From positions 95,232 to 159,231 of the forward strand of contig JAIVFJ010000155.1 of the NCBI GenBank assembly GCA_025765615.1: DNA of 64,000 nt. The letters run 5' to 3'. The position numbers and the translations under genes are program-made. How positions within the stretch are numbered: position 1 is the first letter of the stretch; every line of letters starts with the position of its first letter. Below are positions 10,367 to 21,922 of this stretch, piece after piece. The notes beneath the pieces are model-generated. The model was given only the letters and a program-made list of their open reading frames with translations. It did not search any database and was not told the DNA's origin. The DNA comes from Zopfochytrium polystomum. Lineage: Eukaryota > Chytridiomycota > Chytridiomycetes > Chytridiales > Chytridiaceae.

Positions 10367-10699
10367 AGCAAGGGTGGCAGTCCTCTGCTCTGTTCCTCTT
10401 CTCGTTTGTCAGGAGTTGAATTCCATGTTACTTTCACGTTCCTTCGGATATTATTGTGTGCAATTTACCTCCCCATCGTTCGCCGTGCGTCGCTCGATTC
10501 TCGGGCAAATTCAGACAAGTTCGTACTTGTTATGCTCTGATGGGCAACAAACAGCGTGGCCAAAGGGAACCGGTCATCTAGCTCTCAGCGAAGCGGGGGC
10601 AGCAGTGTCCACGATTCCAAAGCCCCCAGGGATGGGGTGCGCGTGACCAGGCTCGTCCAGACGATCGCACGGACATCATTTCCACAAAACTTTGCCAGA
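10367..10699. other. Intergenic between deaminase and MOSC gene
   Basis: These 333 bp hold no supported gene and serve as 3' flank of the deaminase gene and promoter of the MOSC gene. Confidence 0.4.
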
Positions 10700-11998
10700 A
10701 TGGCCCCGACCAGCAATCCCAGCACCACCACGCTCCTCGCGCTCACGGTGCTCGCCACCTCGGCTGCCATTACCGCGGCCGCCGTTCTGTTGTTTCAGCG
10801 ACAGGCCTCGTCCTCTTCCTCCTCCTCCACCCGCGAGACAGCCACCACATCATACAAAAGCAACAACCTTCCCGGCGACATCCGCGTCGTTGATCTCGTC
10901 GTGTACCCTGTAAAGTCGTGCGCAGGCATCCGAGTGAAGACTGCTTGGGTCAATGAATTCGGGTTTGCGTTCGATCGCCTGTGGATTGTCGTCGACAGAG
11001 ACGGAAACATGGTGCGTGTGGATGAATTCACTCAATTTTTCCTCTATAACCGACTGTTCGCAACGCGCATTTTGACTCTGCTCCAATCTTTCAGCTGACG
11101 CTCCGCGAGTTCCCGAAAATGGCTCTGATCAAGCCAACGCTTGCTTTTACGGACCCATCGAACGAAACAGACCCAGACGCGTACAGCCGCGGCGGCACGC
11201 TCACACTCTCCCACGAGCCCACATCCTCATCGGTGACCATTCCATTCCGCAAATCGTTTGAAGGTGCAAAGTCGGTTCCCATCCAAGTTTTCAACTGCCT
11301 AGTTGACGGTGTCGATGAAGGAGACGAAGCGGGCAAGTGGCTCTCGAAGGTGCTCGGCGCTCCGGCAAGGCTTCTTGTGAAAGATCCAAGGACGCGTAGA
11401 TCTCTTCCAGCAAAACATACACCAGCTCCTGAAGCGTACTCTTTTAATCCACAGGTCGTGCGAATTCACTCTTCGTTTGCGCGTATGATAACGACCTTCT
11501 TATAAAAACCCAAAATACGCGAAGACCTCTTTCACAGACGGATTCCCATTCCTGCTCACTTCGACAACGTCCCTCGACGATGTCAACGCTCGCTTGAAGG
11601 AGCTCTCCCCATCTTATCCTACCCTGGACGTTCTCAACTTTCGCCCGAACATCGTCGTCGCCGCGCCCCCCGGCAGTCGTGCGCTCGCCCCGTACGCCGA
11701 GGAGTCGTTCAAAACACTCGCCATCGGCTCCGCGCGCAACATATTCTACGTCGCCAGCCGCTGCACGCGCTGCCAGATTCCCGGCATCGACGTTGCAAGC
11801 GGGACGCCAAACGCCGAGGTACCAAAGGCGCTCCACAAGTTCCTTCGTTCGGATCCCGGCTACGGGTCCCAGGCGTGCTTTGGAATGAATTTGAGCCACG
11901 CCGCCGCCGGCTATTTCGTGCGCGTCGGGGATCCTGTTGTGGTTGTGGCATTTGGGGTGCACAACTTGAAGGTCGGGATGTGGAGGCCCGAGATGTGA
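10700..11998 (+). CDS. mARC-like molybdenum-cofactor sulfurase C-terminal (MOSC) domain protein
   Basis: Three exons (10700-11011, 11095-11482, 11538-11998) give 386 residues. A hydrophobic segment near residues 11-35 can anchor the protein in a membrane, as the N-terminal anchor of mitochondrial amidoxime-reducing components does. The MOSC N-terminal beta-barrel begins DIRVVDLVVYPVKSCAGIRV with the DRLWIVVDRDG motif. The MOSC core has VRIHSSFA-H-GFPFLL (the usual FADG is FAHG here) and SRCTRCQIPGID at about 307-317, carrying the cysteine expected to ligate molybdenum. The C-terminus has FGMNL and VRVGDPVVV. Expected role: reduction of N-hydroxylated compounds together with cytochrome b5 and its reductase. 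The last donor (GTATGA) was chosen because it is the only one that keeps the frame. Confidence 0.87.
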
Positions 11999-12317
11999 AT
12001 GGTGGACGCGTGATTTCTTGTGTGATGTTTTGCTTTGAGTAAAATCAAATATGCAGGCAGGGTTGAAATGTCTATTGAATATCAGGCAAGGCAAAGCAAG
12101 TCAATTTCACTGAGCCCATATACGGGCTACAATGTTAGACAACTAACATACATATGCGACGAATCGTCCAACATTTGCCGTTGGGCAAGACACTGCCATC
12201 TCCGAATGGGGGGAAAAGCATCTTTCCGCTCCATGGCGGAAGTGTCCATCGCCGTAAACAAAACCGGAACTGGGCCAAAAACAATTGAATCGGTTGTCGT
12301 TTTTGCTTCCCGACCCT

Positions 12318-12400
12318 GTCGGAGACAGACCGACAGACCGACAGACAGACCGACAGACAGACCGACAGACAGACCGACAGACAGACCGACAGACAGATGC
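12318..12400. repeat. GACA-type microsatellite
   Basis: A run of about 80 bp alternates ACAGACAG and ACCGACAG units. It lies between the mARC-like gene (ends 11998) and DHA2 transporter 2 (starts 12622). Apart from it and CAA/AGC-rich sequence near 12535-12600, the 620-bp gap shows no gene; ORFs reading PTDRPTDR are artefacts of the repeat. Confidence 0.85.
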
Positions 12401-12621
12401 AGGCAATGAGGTGGCAGGCTCGCTCAAATCGCATAAAGCGACGCTGACAAAAGCAGCAGGAAAAGAGAGGACAGATCCAAGTCAGCAGCACAACAACCGA
12501 GGCGCTGCTGCCCGTACTTCGCAAGGCCCTCACGAACAACAACAACCAGCAACAACAACTTCTCGCACAGCAGCAAGCACAGCAAGCACAGCAAGCACCC
12601 CACCCGACCCATCACCATACC

Positions 12622-14749
12622 ATGACGACCGACATCTCCACTGACAACAGCAGCAGCAGCAGCAGCGGCAAACTGCAACAACAACCATCGCCCGCACCCG
12701 AGAAGGAGACGTCGTCGACCCTCGCCGACGAACAGGGCTTCGTCATCACAACCGAGGGCGGACTCGACGGCGCCGACCTCTCCACCACCACCACCACCAC
12801 CACGGCCGCAAAGTCGGCAGACCCGGAGGCCCCACCGCCACCTCCCGATGGGTCGTCGTCGCCCTCGCGACCCGCTTTTGACCAGGACTTTGTCAAGGTC
12901 CCGCTCGGCCGCGTGCAGTTTGCGATGGTTTTTGTTGCGCTGCTCCTCGCCATCTTGCTGGCCGCGCTGGACCAGACGATTGTGTCGACCATCCTGAGGG
13001 TCGTCGTGGCGGACCTCGGGCACCAGGAGCTGATCTCGTGGATCGGATCCGCTTACCTGATTACCGCAACCTCGTTCTCGCTTCTGTAAGAACCCCCCCA
13101 GATTGGTCGTGTGGCGTTTGTCCCACTTGCTCATGTCACCTTGTTTTTTCCCGCTTCGCCCAGGTACGGACGCATGTCCGACATTTTCGGCCGCAAGTGG
13201 GTGTTCATCTTTGCGATTGCCGTCTTTGAAATTGGATCGGCCATCTGCGGTGCCGCCAACTCAATGGAACTTCTTATCGTCGGCCGAGCCATTGCTGGTG
13301 TTGGTGAGTCCCCGACCGCCGGTCCACATGGCACTCGGCCAGAAGGCTTACGGTTCCCCCTATAGGCGGAGGCGGTATCTTTTCGCTCGTGCTCATTATC
13401 ATCACTGACATCGTCTCCATCGCTGACCGAGGTGAGTAACCATGGAGTGTTGGTTGCTTGAATTCTTTCTAATACTTTTGTACTCTCAATCAGGAAAGTA
13501 CCAGGGTATGATTGGCGCCGTTTTCGGTCTGTCCTCCGTCATCGGCCCCCTCATTGGCGGCGGCTTTGCTGACAATGGTCTCTGGAGATGGTGCTTCTAC
13601 ATCAATCTTCCCGTCGGCGTAATCACCATGGCTTTCGTCATTTTCGTGTTGAATCTGGAGGCACCTACAGGCTCCGTCGCCGACAAAATCCGTCAGATTG
13701 ACTTTTTGGGCACTTGCATCGTCTTCATCGGTGTCACTTGCTTCGTTACGCCTATCCAACTGGCTGGCTCAACTTGGGAATGGAGCTCCCCGCAGACTAT
13801 TGCGCTTCTCGTTGTTTCTGTCCTCCTGCTCCTCGCGTTCATGTACGTGCAGACCAAAGTCGCCAAGAACCCGATTGTGCCGCCGTCCATCTTAATGAAC
13901 TCGAGCGTCCCGGCATTCTTGGTGATTGCCTTTTCGCTTGGAGCGGCGTTCTTCTCGGCCGTGTACTACATTGCGTAAGCGACTTCTTGCTTGTTTAGTT
14001 AACTTGCTTGGCAACTCCCATCAGTAACGCTTCTCAAACCAAACCACAGGCTCTTCTTCCAAGTCGACTACGGTGTCTCGGCCACGGCGGCTGGCCTGAA
14101 CACGATCCCTCTTATCTTTGGCGTCGTCCTCCTCTCCATCTCCTCCGGCCAAATCGTGTCCCGCACTGGCAAATACGTGCACTTCCTCTACATCGGCGGC
14201 GTCCTCGTCTCCGCCGGCTTGATCGCCACCTCCTTCCTCACCCCTTCGTCCTCCCTCGCCGCCCGCGTCTGCTTCCTCCTCATCCTCGGCGTCGGCTGCG
14301 GCTCCCTCATCCAGATCCGCATCATCGGCCTCCAAGCCTCCGTCGACCTCCCCAAGATCGCCGTTGTCACGGCCGTCTCGCAGTTCATGCAGACCCTCGG
14401 CGGCGCCTTTGGCATCGCCATCACGGGCACCATGCTCAACAACGTCCTGTCGGCCCAGATCGACTCGCACCCGACCCTCATCCGCGTGCTCGAGTCGTCG
14501 CCCGCGTTGAGCGCCATTCCGAGGACGCAGGTCGTCGTGCTTAGGGAGGCGCTTGTCGCCGCGGCGGCGAGCGGGGCGGTCCCGAACGCGGCGGAGGCGC
14601 TGGTGGAGCTGTTGGATTCGTTTACGATGGCGTACGCGAATATCTTTAGGCTGCTGCTGCTGTTTTCGGGGGCGATTCTGGTCGCGGCGCCGTTTGTGAA
14701 GCCGGCGCAGATCAGGGGGGCCCATGGGGGCGGCGCTCGGAAAAAGTGA
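12622..14749 (+). CDS. DHA2-type MFS drug:H+ antiporter 2
   Basis: Five exons (12622-13085, 13164-13303, 13366-13431, 13494-13974, 14050-14749) join to 616 residues. A Ser/Thr/Pro-rich N-terminus of about 90 residues precedes TM1 with [17 protein letters not shown] motif A is [12 protein letters not shown], motif C is [20 protein letters not shown], and the C-terminal half has [13 protein letters not shown] and [18 protein letters not shown]. The last about 50 residues form a further hydrophobic helix and a Lys/Arg-rich tail. Like transporter 1 it should export amphipathic compounds across the plasma or vacuolar membrane; the substrate is unknown. The 66-nt third exon and its phases are the same as in the gene at 3844-5968, so the two descend from one intron-bearing ancestor. 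Confidence 0.88.
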
Positions 14750-15127
14750 CAATTTGGGGGCAGAAGCGTTGGGGCTCAGTTATCTTCTATTTGTTACCCT
14801 TTTTGTGGAATGGGCTTTTCTTCATTCTTCATCTCTCCTATTTTGCGCTATAGCTCGTGATGCCGCTGTCTTGCTCACGTCGCCTCCTAACCATGCCACA
14901 AACAAATTGCTTTGGTGAAGTTTGCAAGAATCTTGCCGACTGAATAGAAGTGCATCCAACAAACTGGAAAGCCCAGGAAAATCTCCCCAACCAGCCACCG
15001 AGAACCGCCGAACAGTGTACAAACCACGCCTCGCTGCAACTTCAAATTCTTTCCCAATACTGGAAAGGGTTTGTGTGTTGTACTGGTAGTGTTTTTCATT
15101 TCGGTTTTTGAATCCAAATATGAGAGC
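14750..15127. other. Intergenic, nothing seen
   Basis: A T/A-rich 3' flank of transporter 2 runs up to tRNA-Thr. No supported ORF or repeat. Confidence 0.4.
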
Positions 15128-15217
15128 GCCTGTGTAGCTCAGGGGTAGAGCTTTACACTTGTACCTCACACGAGAGCTGCAATGTAAGGGTCCAGTGTTC
15201 AATTCACTGCTCAGGCA
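15128..15217 (+). tRNA. tRNA-Thr (anticodon TGT) with an 18-nt intron
   Basis: The acceptor stem GCCTGTG/CTCAGGC has one mismatch. The D arm is GCTCAGGGGTAGAGC. The anticodon stem TTACA (15153-15157) pairs with TGTAA (15183-15187). The loop CTTGTA-A is interrupted after position 37 by an intron at about 15164-15181, the canonical position for nuclear tRNA introns. The anticodon TGT is at 15160-15162. The T arm CAGTGTTCAATTCACTG is complete and the discriminator base is A. The order CACTTGTA is typical of eukaryotic tRNA-Thr. Confidence 0.9.
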
Positions 15218-16643
15218 CTTTTACCCGGAATACAATTTTTCGTTTAGGTTGCCTTCTGTAGTTGTTTGGGTTACAGAGTAGCACTTCCGATTGAATGTGT
15301 TTCTTACCGGGCGAACGCCTCCCTCAAGAAAGTTGGAGCAACGCACATTCGCCAAAGAGAGGATTAAGAGATCTTTCCCTGACTTGAAACCTCTCCGGGA
15401 TGATCCATCAGCAGCCGGGCCCTCAACGCAGCTCCCAGGGCGGATCGACTTTATTTTAGCTCGTACGTGCGGCAGTTTGGCGGACTTCTCGTTGCTCTAT
15501 TACGCAAAATCTTTCTTCCTGGGCCGGCGGTGCCATGCTCATCACTCTGTACCCATTTGTGGCTGAACACACCCGCGCCGAAAAGAGCGAGGCAAATCGA
15601 TTTCGCCTGTACCTGCATTTTGTTTGCTGCCGATCTGGCTTAGCTGCCAGCCGGTCAAGAGCCAAGCGAGGAATGGCGACCAGTAGCGACTGCGTTGCTG
15701 TCCGAAGGCTGCCGCCCGTGAACGCCACGGTGCCGGCAGACAAAGGCGGCGACTACATTTGCTTGTTCCCAGACCGGCGGCTCCGCCACCTCAGTATGAG
15801 GATCTGACAGTCGTTTCATTGTTGTTATTAATGCATGTATGTGTGTGAGGAGGCAAGGAGTTGACCTCCACTCGCCCTTTCGGCCTCACCCTTTTTTGAT
15901 TACCCTTCGTTCGCCTCCGTCCTTCAGGCACATCACGAGCATCGGATACTCCTTCAACGACAGCCAAGGGATTATCATGAGCTTCAGCGCGAAGCTCATG
16001 ATAATCCCTTGGCTGTCGTTGAAGTGGCTGGAGGAGCTGTAAGGAGGTCGCCTGCTTGAGCCGTCGACACCTTCATCCCTCAGACTTCCAGAAGAATTCA
16101 CAACTGGGTCAACGCGAACGCCGAGCTGGATTTGAGCAACGTTGCCCTGCTTCCAAATTTGAAGCCGCTCTGAGTATAAACATCGACGCCGAAGATCTGT
16201 TTTTCGAGGCTGAAACTGTATGTGCTCAACAGCTTCGTTGGAGAACCTTGGCCTTTCACGGGTTTCACCTATCGGCCTCAAAACCACGACTCTTCAGTAT
16301 TTGTTCGTCTCACAAGAACGCCTTACTTCTTGTTGCGATAATAAAAGTGACAGAGTGGGGTGTAAAACGCGGTGCTGACTTACGTTACTAGAATTACCCC
16401 ACAACTCACGGGCAGCTGTCCTTCGTATGGATAGTGCGTTGACTATAATCCAGGATTTCCGGATCGTATGGACCCAGTACTCAGTAAGAGAGGGGCGATC
16501 TGTCAACTTGGGTCTGGGTGCCCTTGCATGAGCTGAATTCCGGCTCACGATAGAGATTGCTGTAGGTAGGCGTTTGCCTCAGGTTTCAAGTTTGGGTCGT
16601 CTCGTGTTTTTTTCAACATTAGGTGCACAAGAGAATTGCGAGA
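15218..16643. other. Gene-free region of 1.4 kb containing a perfect hairpin
   Basis: No ORF here has codon bias or a motif. Its one striking element is the inverted repeat at 15952-16024, listed separately. Confidence 0.45.
15952..16024. repeat. Perfect inverted repeat, two 34-bp arms, 5-nt loop
   Basis: The left arm 15952-15985 begins CTTCAACGACAGCCAAGGGA. The right arm 15991-16024 is its exact reverse complement, with loop AGCGC. All 34 positions pair and the symmetry stops abruptly on both sides. It is not in a gene. It could be a small foldback element, a structured RNA or a read/assembly artefact. Confidence 0.9.
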
Positions 16644-17371
16644 CTAAGTACGTTTGTAGCACAGCGAGCTCATCAGCTGAAAGTCCAGCTGGCTGGGTCG
16701 CCCCTCCACCTTGTCCCACATCTCCGCCCCCCTCTCCCTGTCCCACTCTTCCGCGCGCTCCAGCGACCGAAACACCGCCGACTGCCGAAACGTCCCAGCC
16801 CTCAGCAAACCCGGCTGGATCTCCCTCGCCATCATGGCAACCTTAAAGTACCCGTCCTCGTTGGCGATGTCGTACCGCTCCGCGCAGCGGAACCCAAGCC
16901 TCCCGTAGAAGCGCGGATCGCCAAAGATGATGCACGCCTTGAATCCCATGTCTCTCGCGGCGTCCAGCGAGTGCGAGATCAGCTTGCGCGCGATGCCGCG
17001 ACCCTGGAGATCGGTCCTTGTGCACACGGGACCGAAGGTGCACGTCTCGGTGAGGGTGCCGTCGTCGTGCGAGACTGACGATCGTGTGAAGGCGATGCAG
17101 CCGGCGGGCTCGTTGTCGAGGAAGGCGGCAAAGTAGAGATCGGGGATGTGGTCGGGGTGGGACTGGAGCAGGTGAAGGAGGTAGTGCTCGTCGGCGCCGG
17201 GTTCGAATTGGTTGAAGAACGCCCTGCGTGTTAGGTCGATAATGGCATTCTGCTCCTTTGGGTTTCCTGCGTCGACTCTGCACGTTGCATGAACGTGGGC
17301 TGTGAGTTTTTTGTCAAGGGGTCGGGTTGGGTTGAGTAGACCAACCTTCGAACGACAACCGCGTGGGACAT
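16644..17371 (-). CDS. GNAT-family N-acetyltransferase
   Basis: The main exon (17299-16644) encodes about 218 residues. It has a GNAT beta2-4 segment (DLYFAAFLDNEPAGCIAF), the acetyl-CoA P-loop region GPVCTRTDLQGRGIARKLIS (the Q/RxxGxG/A element GRGIA), and the C-terminal FGDPRFYGRLGFRCAERY typical of bacterial-type YhbS-like GNATs. A short first exon with ATG at 17371 (MSHAVVVRR, which fits a GNAT beta1 strand) lies upstream, but the visible donor and acceptor (intron ending 17300) leave the frames one base out of step. So the true 5' end, or a small sequence error, remains open. The substrate is unknown. Confidence 0.78.
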
Positions 17372-17443
17372 GTTTGGGACAATTGCTCTTTTGTATGGCT
17401 GTTCCTCAAAAAATAAAAGAAGCTTGGCCACACAAGCCAACAT

Positions 17444-19569
17444 TCAATCAGAGCCGGAAGACTTTCTGCGAAGGGCATCGCGCTTGCGATGCTTCTCATC
17501 CGTCTCAGACACTGTCCAACTGTAACCGGTCGGTGCGCTCACCTCCCACACCAGGCTAACTTCCAACCTCTGTCCCGCAGCAACGCGTGTACACACCCAC
17601 TCGATCGTACCATCCCCCTTCACTCCCTCCAACCTCTCGTCTTCGTTCTTCTGCACGTACCGCGCCTGCACGCCCTCCCTCACGGCGACGCCCTTCCAGC
17701 TGTCCTCGCCAACGGGCAGGCCCGTGGGCACCAGCACCGCGACCTTGGTCTCGTTGCTGGCGCCGCGGACGGGAACCTGGTCGCGCACGACGAGGCGGGG
17801 GAGCGTGGAGTGGCGCGTGTTGTAGATCGCGAGGCACCGGCTAAAGAAGGTGATGGTGCCATTGGTTGCCTGGGTGCGCTTTTGGACGAGGGGTGAGAGG
17901 GTTGCGCGGACAGAGGGGTCGGGGCCGAGCTTGGCGGTGAAAAATTCGCAGGGGTGGACCAGTGGGAGGGCGGACTTGGTCGCGAATGAGTTATTCACGA
18001 AGAAGGAGGCGGGACCAGGGAGGAGGACGTAGGGCGTCGAGTTCGTGATCTTGCTCTGTATTTTTGTTAAGGAAAGTGACCAGTGTTATTATCGAGTGAA
18101 CAAGTAGGAAAATTCCGAGCGGATTGACAGACCTGAATGAAAGCAGTCGGAGCCTCCTTCGGCACCACGACCCACTCCAGATCGATACTCTCCAGCACCA
18201 GCTCAGCGACAAACACTTTGGTACCTTTGGCGCTTTTACCACCGCTTGGAACTGTCGACGGAGCAGCAACATCGAATATGGACACAAGAGAGGGCCAGTC
18301 CGAGGAGGGGGACGGTCGAGTAAGCAACGTTCGTTCAGCATCCGACTCGGGACTGGAGCCGACGGCTGGACGAACGCTGGACAGCTTGCTAAAGCGAGGC
18401 TCGAAAGTCTCGTTAATGTACCCGCCGGTGGTGACGATCTTGCGAAGCGTCGGCGCGTCAAAGTAGGGCCTACCCGCACTCAGGGTCAGCGCCACGTTAT
18501 CCCAAGCCTCTCCAGTCTCTTGCGACACAACCGCACGATAATGGATCATGACACGGCTCTTTTCGCCTTCGCGGTCTGGATCCTCCCCGATGTGGGCTCG
18601 CAGGTCGTACACCGGCGACCACTGGGCATGGTCGACTACGTAGGACAGGTCCATCACCACGTCGACGTCGCCCGCCGCTATAACGATGATTGACACAAAG
18701 CCCCTCAGCTTTTCGGCTCCCGGGTCGGTCGAACGCACTCCGGTCGCGCTGCACTCCATCTTGTCTCGCGTCTCGGCGATCTCCGCAGCGATCTTCTCGA
18801 TTTCGTCCTCCGCGACGTCGATCGCGGTGTGGATGGAACGTATGCGACCAACATACACATCCACAATCTTGCCCAGCGCGGCAGCGCTTGAATCGACCGG
18901 CACGGCTTTGGCAGAGTAGTCGTCGAGCAGCTCCAGCTGGCGACGGAGACCGGCCATCTCAGCTTCCTTGCTACGACGGCGCCGTTCCACTGCTTTGAGC
19001 TCCGCGGCCAGGTCGTCTCGGACTTCAAATTCGACTGTCACGAGGGTTGCGCGGGTATTAGCGGCGGCTGTGTCATCGATCCCGGCGACGCGGAGGGTGT
19101 CGGCGACGATGCAAGACGGCAGGCGGTCGACGACAATTGTGTTGCGGCCGGCCTTGAGGCTGATGGTGATGGCGCGGTGAACCTCGGCACGATTGACGGC
19201 GTGGAAGACTGTGACGGTGCGGACGGGCAAGGCCTGGGCGTCCCAGTGGTGGGCCGTCGTCGTCGTGGTGTCGGGCTTGGCGGTCGTTGAAGAGCCTGGC
19301 ACGGTGCCGCTCTCGAGGCTGGAAGCCAGTCGAACGATCGCGCTAAGCGACGGCGCGGTGGGTGGCAACGTCGAGGATGTGGTAGTTGCGGTGGTGGTGG
19401 GGTTGGAGGCGGTGGCGCCTTCGGACGGGCTGTGCTGAGGCGCAGTCGTGGGTTCATCAGCCCGAGAGCGGGGTCGACTCGAGATACTGCTGCTTGCCCA
19501 CTTTTTCATCATTTTTTTTTTCTTGCGCTCTTTCGACTGACTGCAAGGACTCGTTGCTGGATTCATCAT
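17444..19569 (-). CDS. DUF4140/DUF4139 (mucoidy-inhibitor-A-like) protein 1
   Basis: Two exons (19569-18133 and 18055-17444, phase 0) give 682 residues. A low-complexity Ser/Thr N-terminus is followed by the DUF4140-type beta region (ALPVRTVTVFHAVNRAEVHR, GRNTIVVDRLP). Next comes a charged coiled coil around residues 185-275 (LKAVERRRRSKEAEMAGLRR), then the DUF4139 domain with LSYVVDHAQWSPVYDLRA, VMIHYRAVVSQETGEAWDNV and LTLSAGRP. The second exon holds the end of DUF4139 (DGTIEWVC, LEVSLVWEV). The family is widespread and its molecular function is poorly defined; none is assigned. A tandem paralogue follows upstream at 20065-21876, and a 333-bp piece of this gene is duplicated in inverted orientation at 21923-22255. 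Confidence 0.85.
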
Positions 19570-19736
19570 ATAGTTCAGCTACTTGCTGCTGTCTTCATTT
19601 TGACTTGCTTGCTGTTGTTCCTCTCTGGACTGACTGCAAACCTGAAGAATTCGTCTTTGCTGGATTTAAATATGCATGGCTCTGGAACCTGTTTCTTTCG
19701 CTGTCTTGATGCGACTTGCTTGCAGTTGTCCTCTCG
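19535..19736. repeat. Imperfect tandem duplication of about 100 bp at the 5' end of the DUF4139-1 gene
   Basis: Unit 1 (19535-19627) and unit 2 (19628-19736) both start with GACTGACTGCAA, contain TTGCTGGATT and CTGTCTT, and end in GACTTGCTTGC followed by GTTGTTCCTCT or GTTGTCCTCT. They cover the last codons before, and the leader upstream of, the start at 19569. The remaining gap to 20064 has no gene. Confidence 0.65.
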
Positions 19737-20064
19737 AGGCCACCGAAGCTGGGCCACTGGCACAATGTGCCACTCACAAATGCCTGTGGCGGGCATCAAC
19801 CTCCTGTATATTCCCCAATGAAATCTTGTCGGCGAGGCTCATCAACAGCGCTTTCAAACGCTCATCGCAGTTTTGGAGCGGCGTCGATTTCTCTCTCAGT
19901 ACTGGCCACGGAGAAACAAAATAGCTAAGAGCTACTCGTTTTCCACACGGTTCTGGCTTCACGATATAGGTCGGAATGTATTGAATCGGAAAACTGCTGA
20001 TAGTGGTGGAAAAAACAACTTGGAAAAGTGGACCAACGGAGAACAAGACAACGCACCCTCTCCT

Positions 20065-21876
20065 TCACAAGTCCGTCTCCGACAGCGTCCACTTGATCCC
20101 GGCCGCAGCAACAAGCTCCCACACCAAACTCACTTCGAATCGGTGCCCTGCCGGAACAGGCTTGCACACCCACTCGATCGTGCCGTCGCCCTTTTCGCCC
20201 TCGGCGCGCTCCTCGTCGTTCTTTTGCACGAACCGCGCGCGCACGCCGTCCCGCACGTGCACGCCCTTCCAGCTGTCCGCACCGACGGGGAGGTCCGCAG
20301 GCGCAAGCAAGGTGAGCCGCCCGTTGGATGCGATGGGCACGCGATCACGGATAATGAGCTTGGGTAGGACGGCTGAACGCCCGTTGTAGATTGCTGTGCG
20401 CCGGCTAAAGTACGTGGACGAGCCGCTGGCGGTGGTCGTGCCCTTCTTGGCGAGCGGGGAGCGCGTTACTTGGACGAGTGCGTCTGGGCCGAAGCAGGTT
20501 GTGAAGGATTCATGAGGCTGGACCCGTGGGATAGACGTGGTGGCCACGAACGTGTTGCCAACGAAAACGGAGGCGGAGCCGGGAAAGAGGTCGTACGTTG
20601 TGGCGTTCGTGATCTTGCACTGAATTGTGGTGACGCGAGTCAATGAATAACACAAGAATAGGGTATGCAGAAGAAAAAATTAACGAGCCTGGATAAAAGC
20701 CGTGGATGACTCCTTTGGTACGACAATCCATTCAAGATCTATGCTCTCCAGCACGAGTTCCGCCACAAACAAAGTCGTCTCCTTTGTGCTACCGTCTCGG
20801 CTAGAAACTGATGCGGGAGCGGCGATCTCAAAGTTGGAGACAAGTGGAATCCAGTCCGAGTTCGTAGAAGGCCGAAGCAAAATGGACTTCTCTACATCCA
20901 AATCAGAGCTCGAGCCGGGAAGGGAGAATCCGGAAGCGTTGCTTGGAGTCTTGGCACTGGACGAGTTGTACGCACCAACGGCGTTGACCTGACTAAGCGG
21001 CGGAACGTTAAAGCTTGGACTGCCCAAGCTCAATGTCAGCGCAACGTTCTTCCACTCCTCCCCGGTCGTCTGCGACACAACGGCGCGATAGTGAATCATG
21101 ACGTGGTGCTGGTCGCCTGCTCCCGACCCGCTGGTGCCTTTCCCGATGTAGGCGCGGATGTCGTAGAACGGCCACCATTTCGCGCCGTCGACCAAATACG
21201 CGATCTCGATCTCCACCTCCACATCCTCGGCCGCCACCAGTACCAATGTCAACGTCGATTTGAGCGCCTCCGACTCCTCTGTCGTCGCGGGGCACTTTGA
21301 CGAGGGGGATCCAGGTGCGGCCGAGCCGGCATGGTACTTGACCGAGACCAGCGAGACGCCAGCGGCGTCGTCGGGCACGCCGACGCGTGGAGGCTGGATT
21401 CTGGTGTCGATGGCAGTGGGAAGGCGGTCGACAAACACTGAGTTGCGGCCGGCCTTGAGGCCGATCGGGATGGTGCGGCTAACCAGGGCCAACTTTGCGG
21501 TGCGAAAGATGGTGGCGGCGCGCACGGGGAAGGCCTGCGCGTCCTTGTGGTGGGAGGTGGTGGTTGTGGCTGTCTCTGGCTGCATGGTTGGCGTTGTCTC
21601 GAGGCTGGACGTCAGGCGGACGTAAGCTGGCAGGGCAACAAACGACGACGACGCGGTCAGGGTGTGGACGGTCGCTTCACCCCCGTTTGCCGCGCTTGGA
21701 TGCAGCTTTGGCTGCTTGGGCAGATCGTGCGGCGCCGAGGAGGAGGAGGAGGAGTCGGGCGGGGCCGGCGTCGTTGGGGCTTGGCGATTCCCCCACTTCT
21801 TGATCATCCTCACGGCGGGCGCTGATTTGGGCGGCGCAGCCTTTTTGGGACAGACAGACACTTTGCGACGCGGCAC
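20065..21876 (-). CDS. DUF4140/DUF4139 (mucoidy-inhibitor-A-like) protein 2
   Basis: Two exons (21876-20689 and 20619-20065, phase 0) encode 580 residues. The protein aligns along most of its length with the paralogue at 17444-19569: GRNSVFVDRLP, IAYLVDGAKWWPFYDIRA, VMIHYRAVVSQTTGEEW, AELVLESIDLEWIVVPKE, DGTIEWVC and FEVSLVWEL. It lacks most of the central coiled coil (about 100 residues shorter). By alignment to gene 1 the intron (20620-20688) starts directly after the codon for Gln, where gene 1 has GTCTGT; here the donor is GC (GCTCGT), a GC-AG intron. Reading on without splicing gives a stop two codons later. Function is undefined, as for gene 1. Confidence 0.82.
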
Positions 21877-21922
21877 ATGTTGAGTCGATTTTCCATTGCA
21901 AGCAAGGTGATCAAGCCTCCGA

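Noticed and set aside
12285..12644. ORF encoding PTDRPTDR/RQTDRQTD repeats
   Set aside because: Pure translation of the GACA microsatellite, in several frames, without start context or homology.
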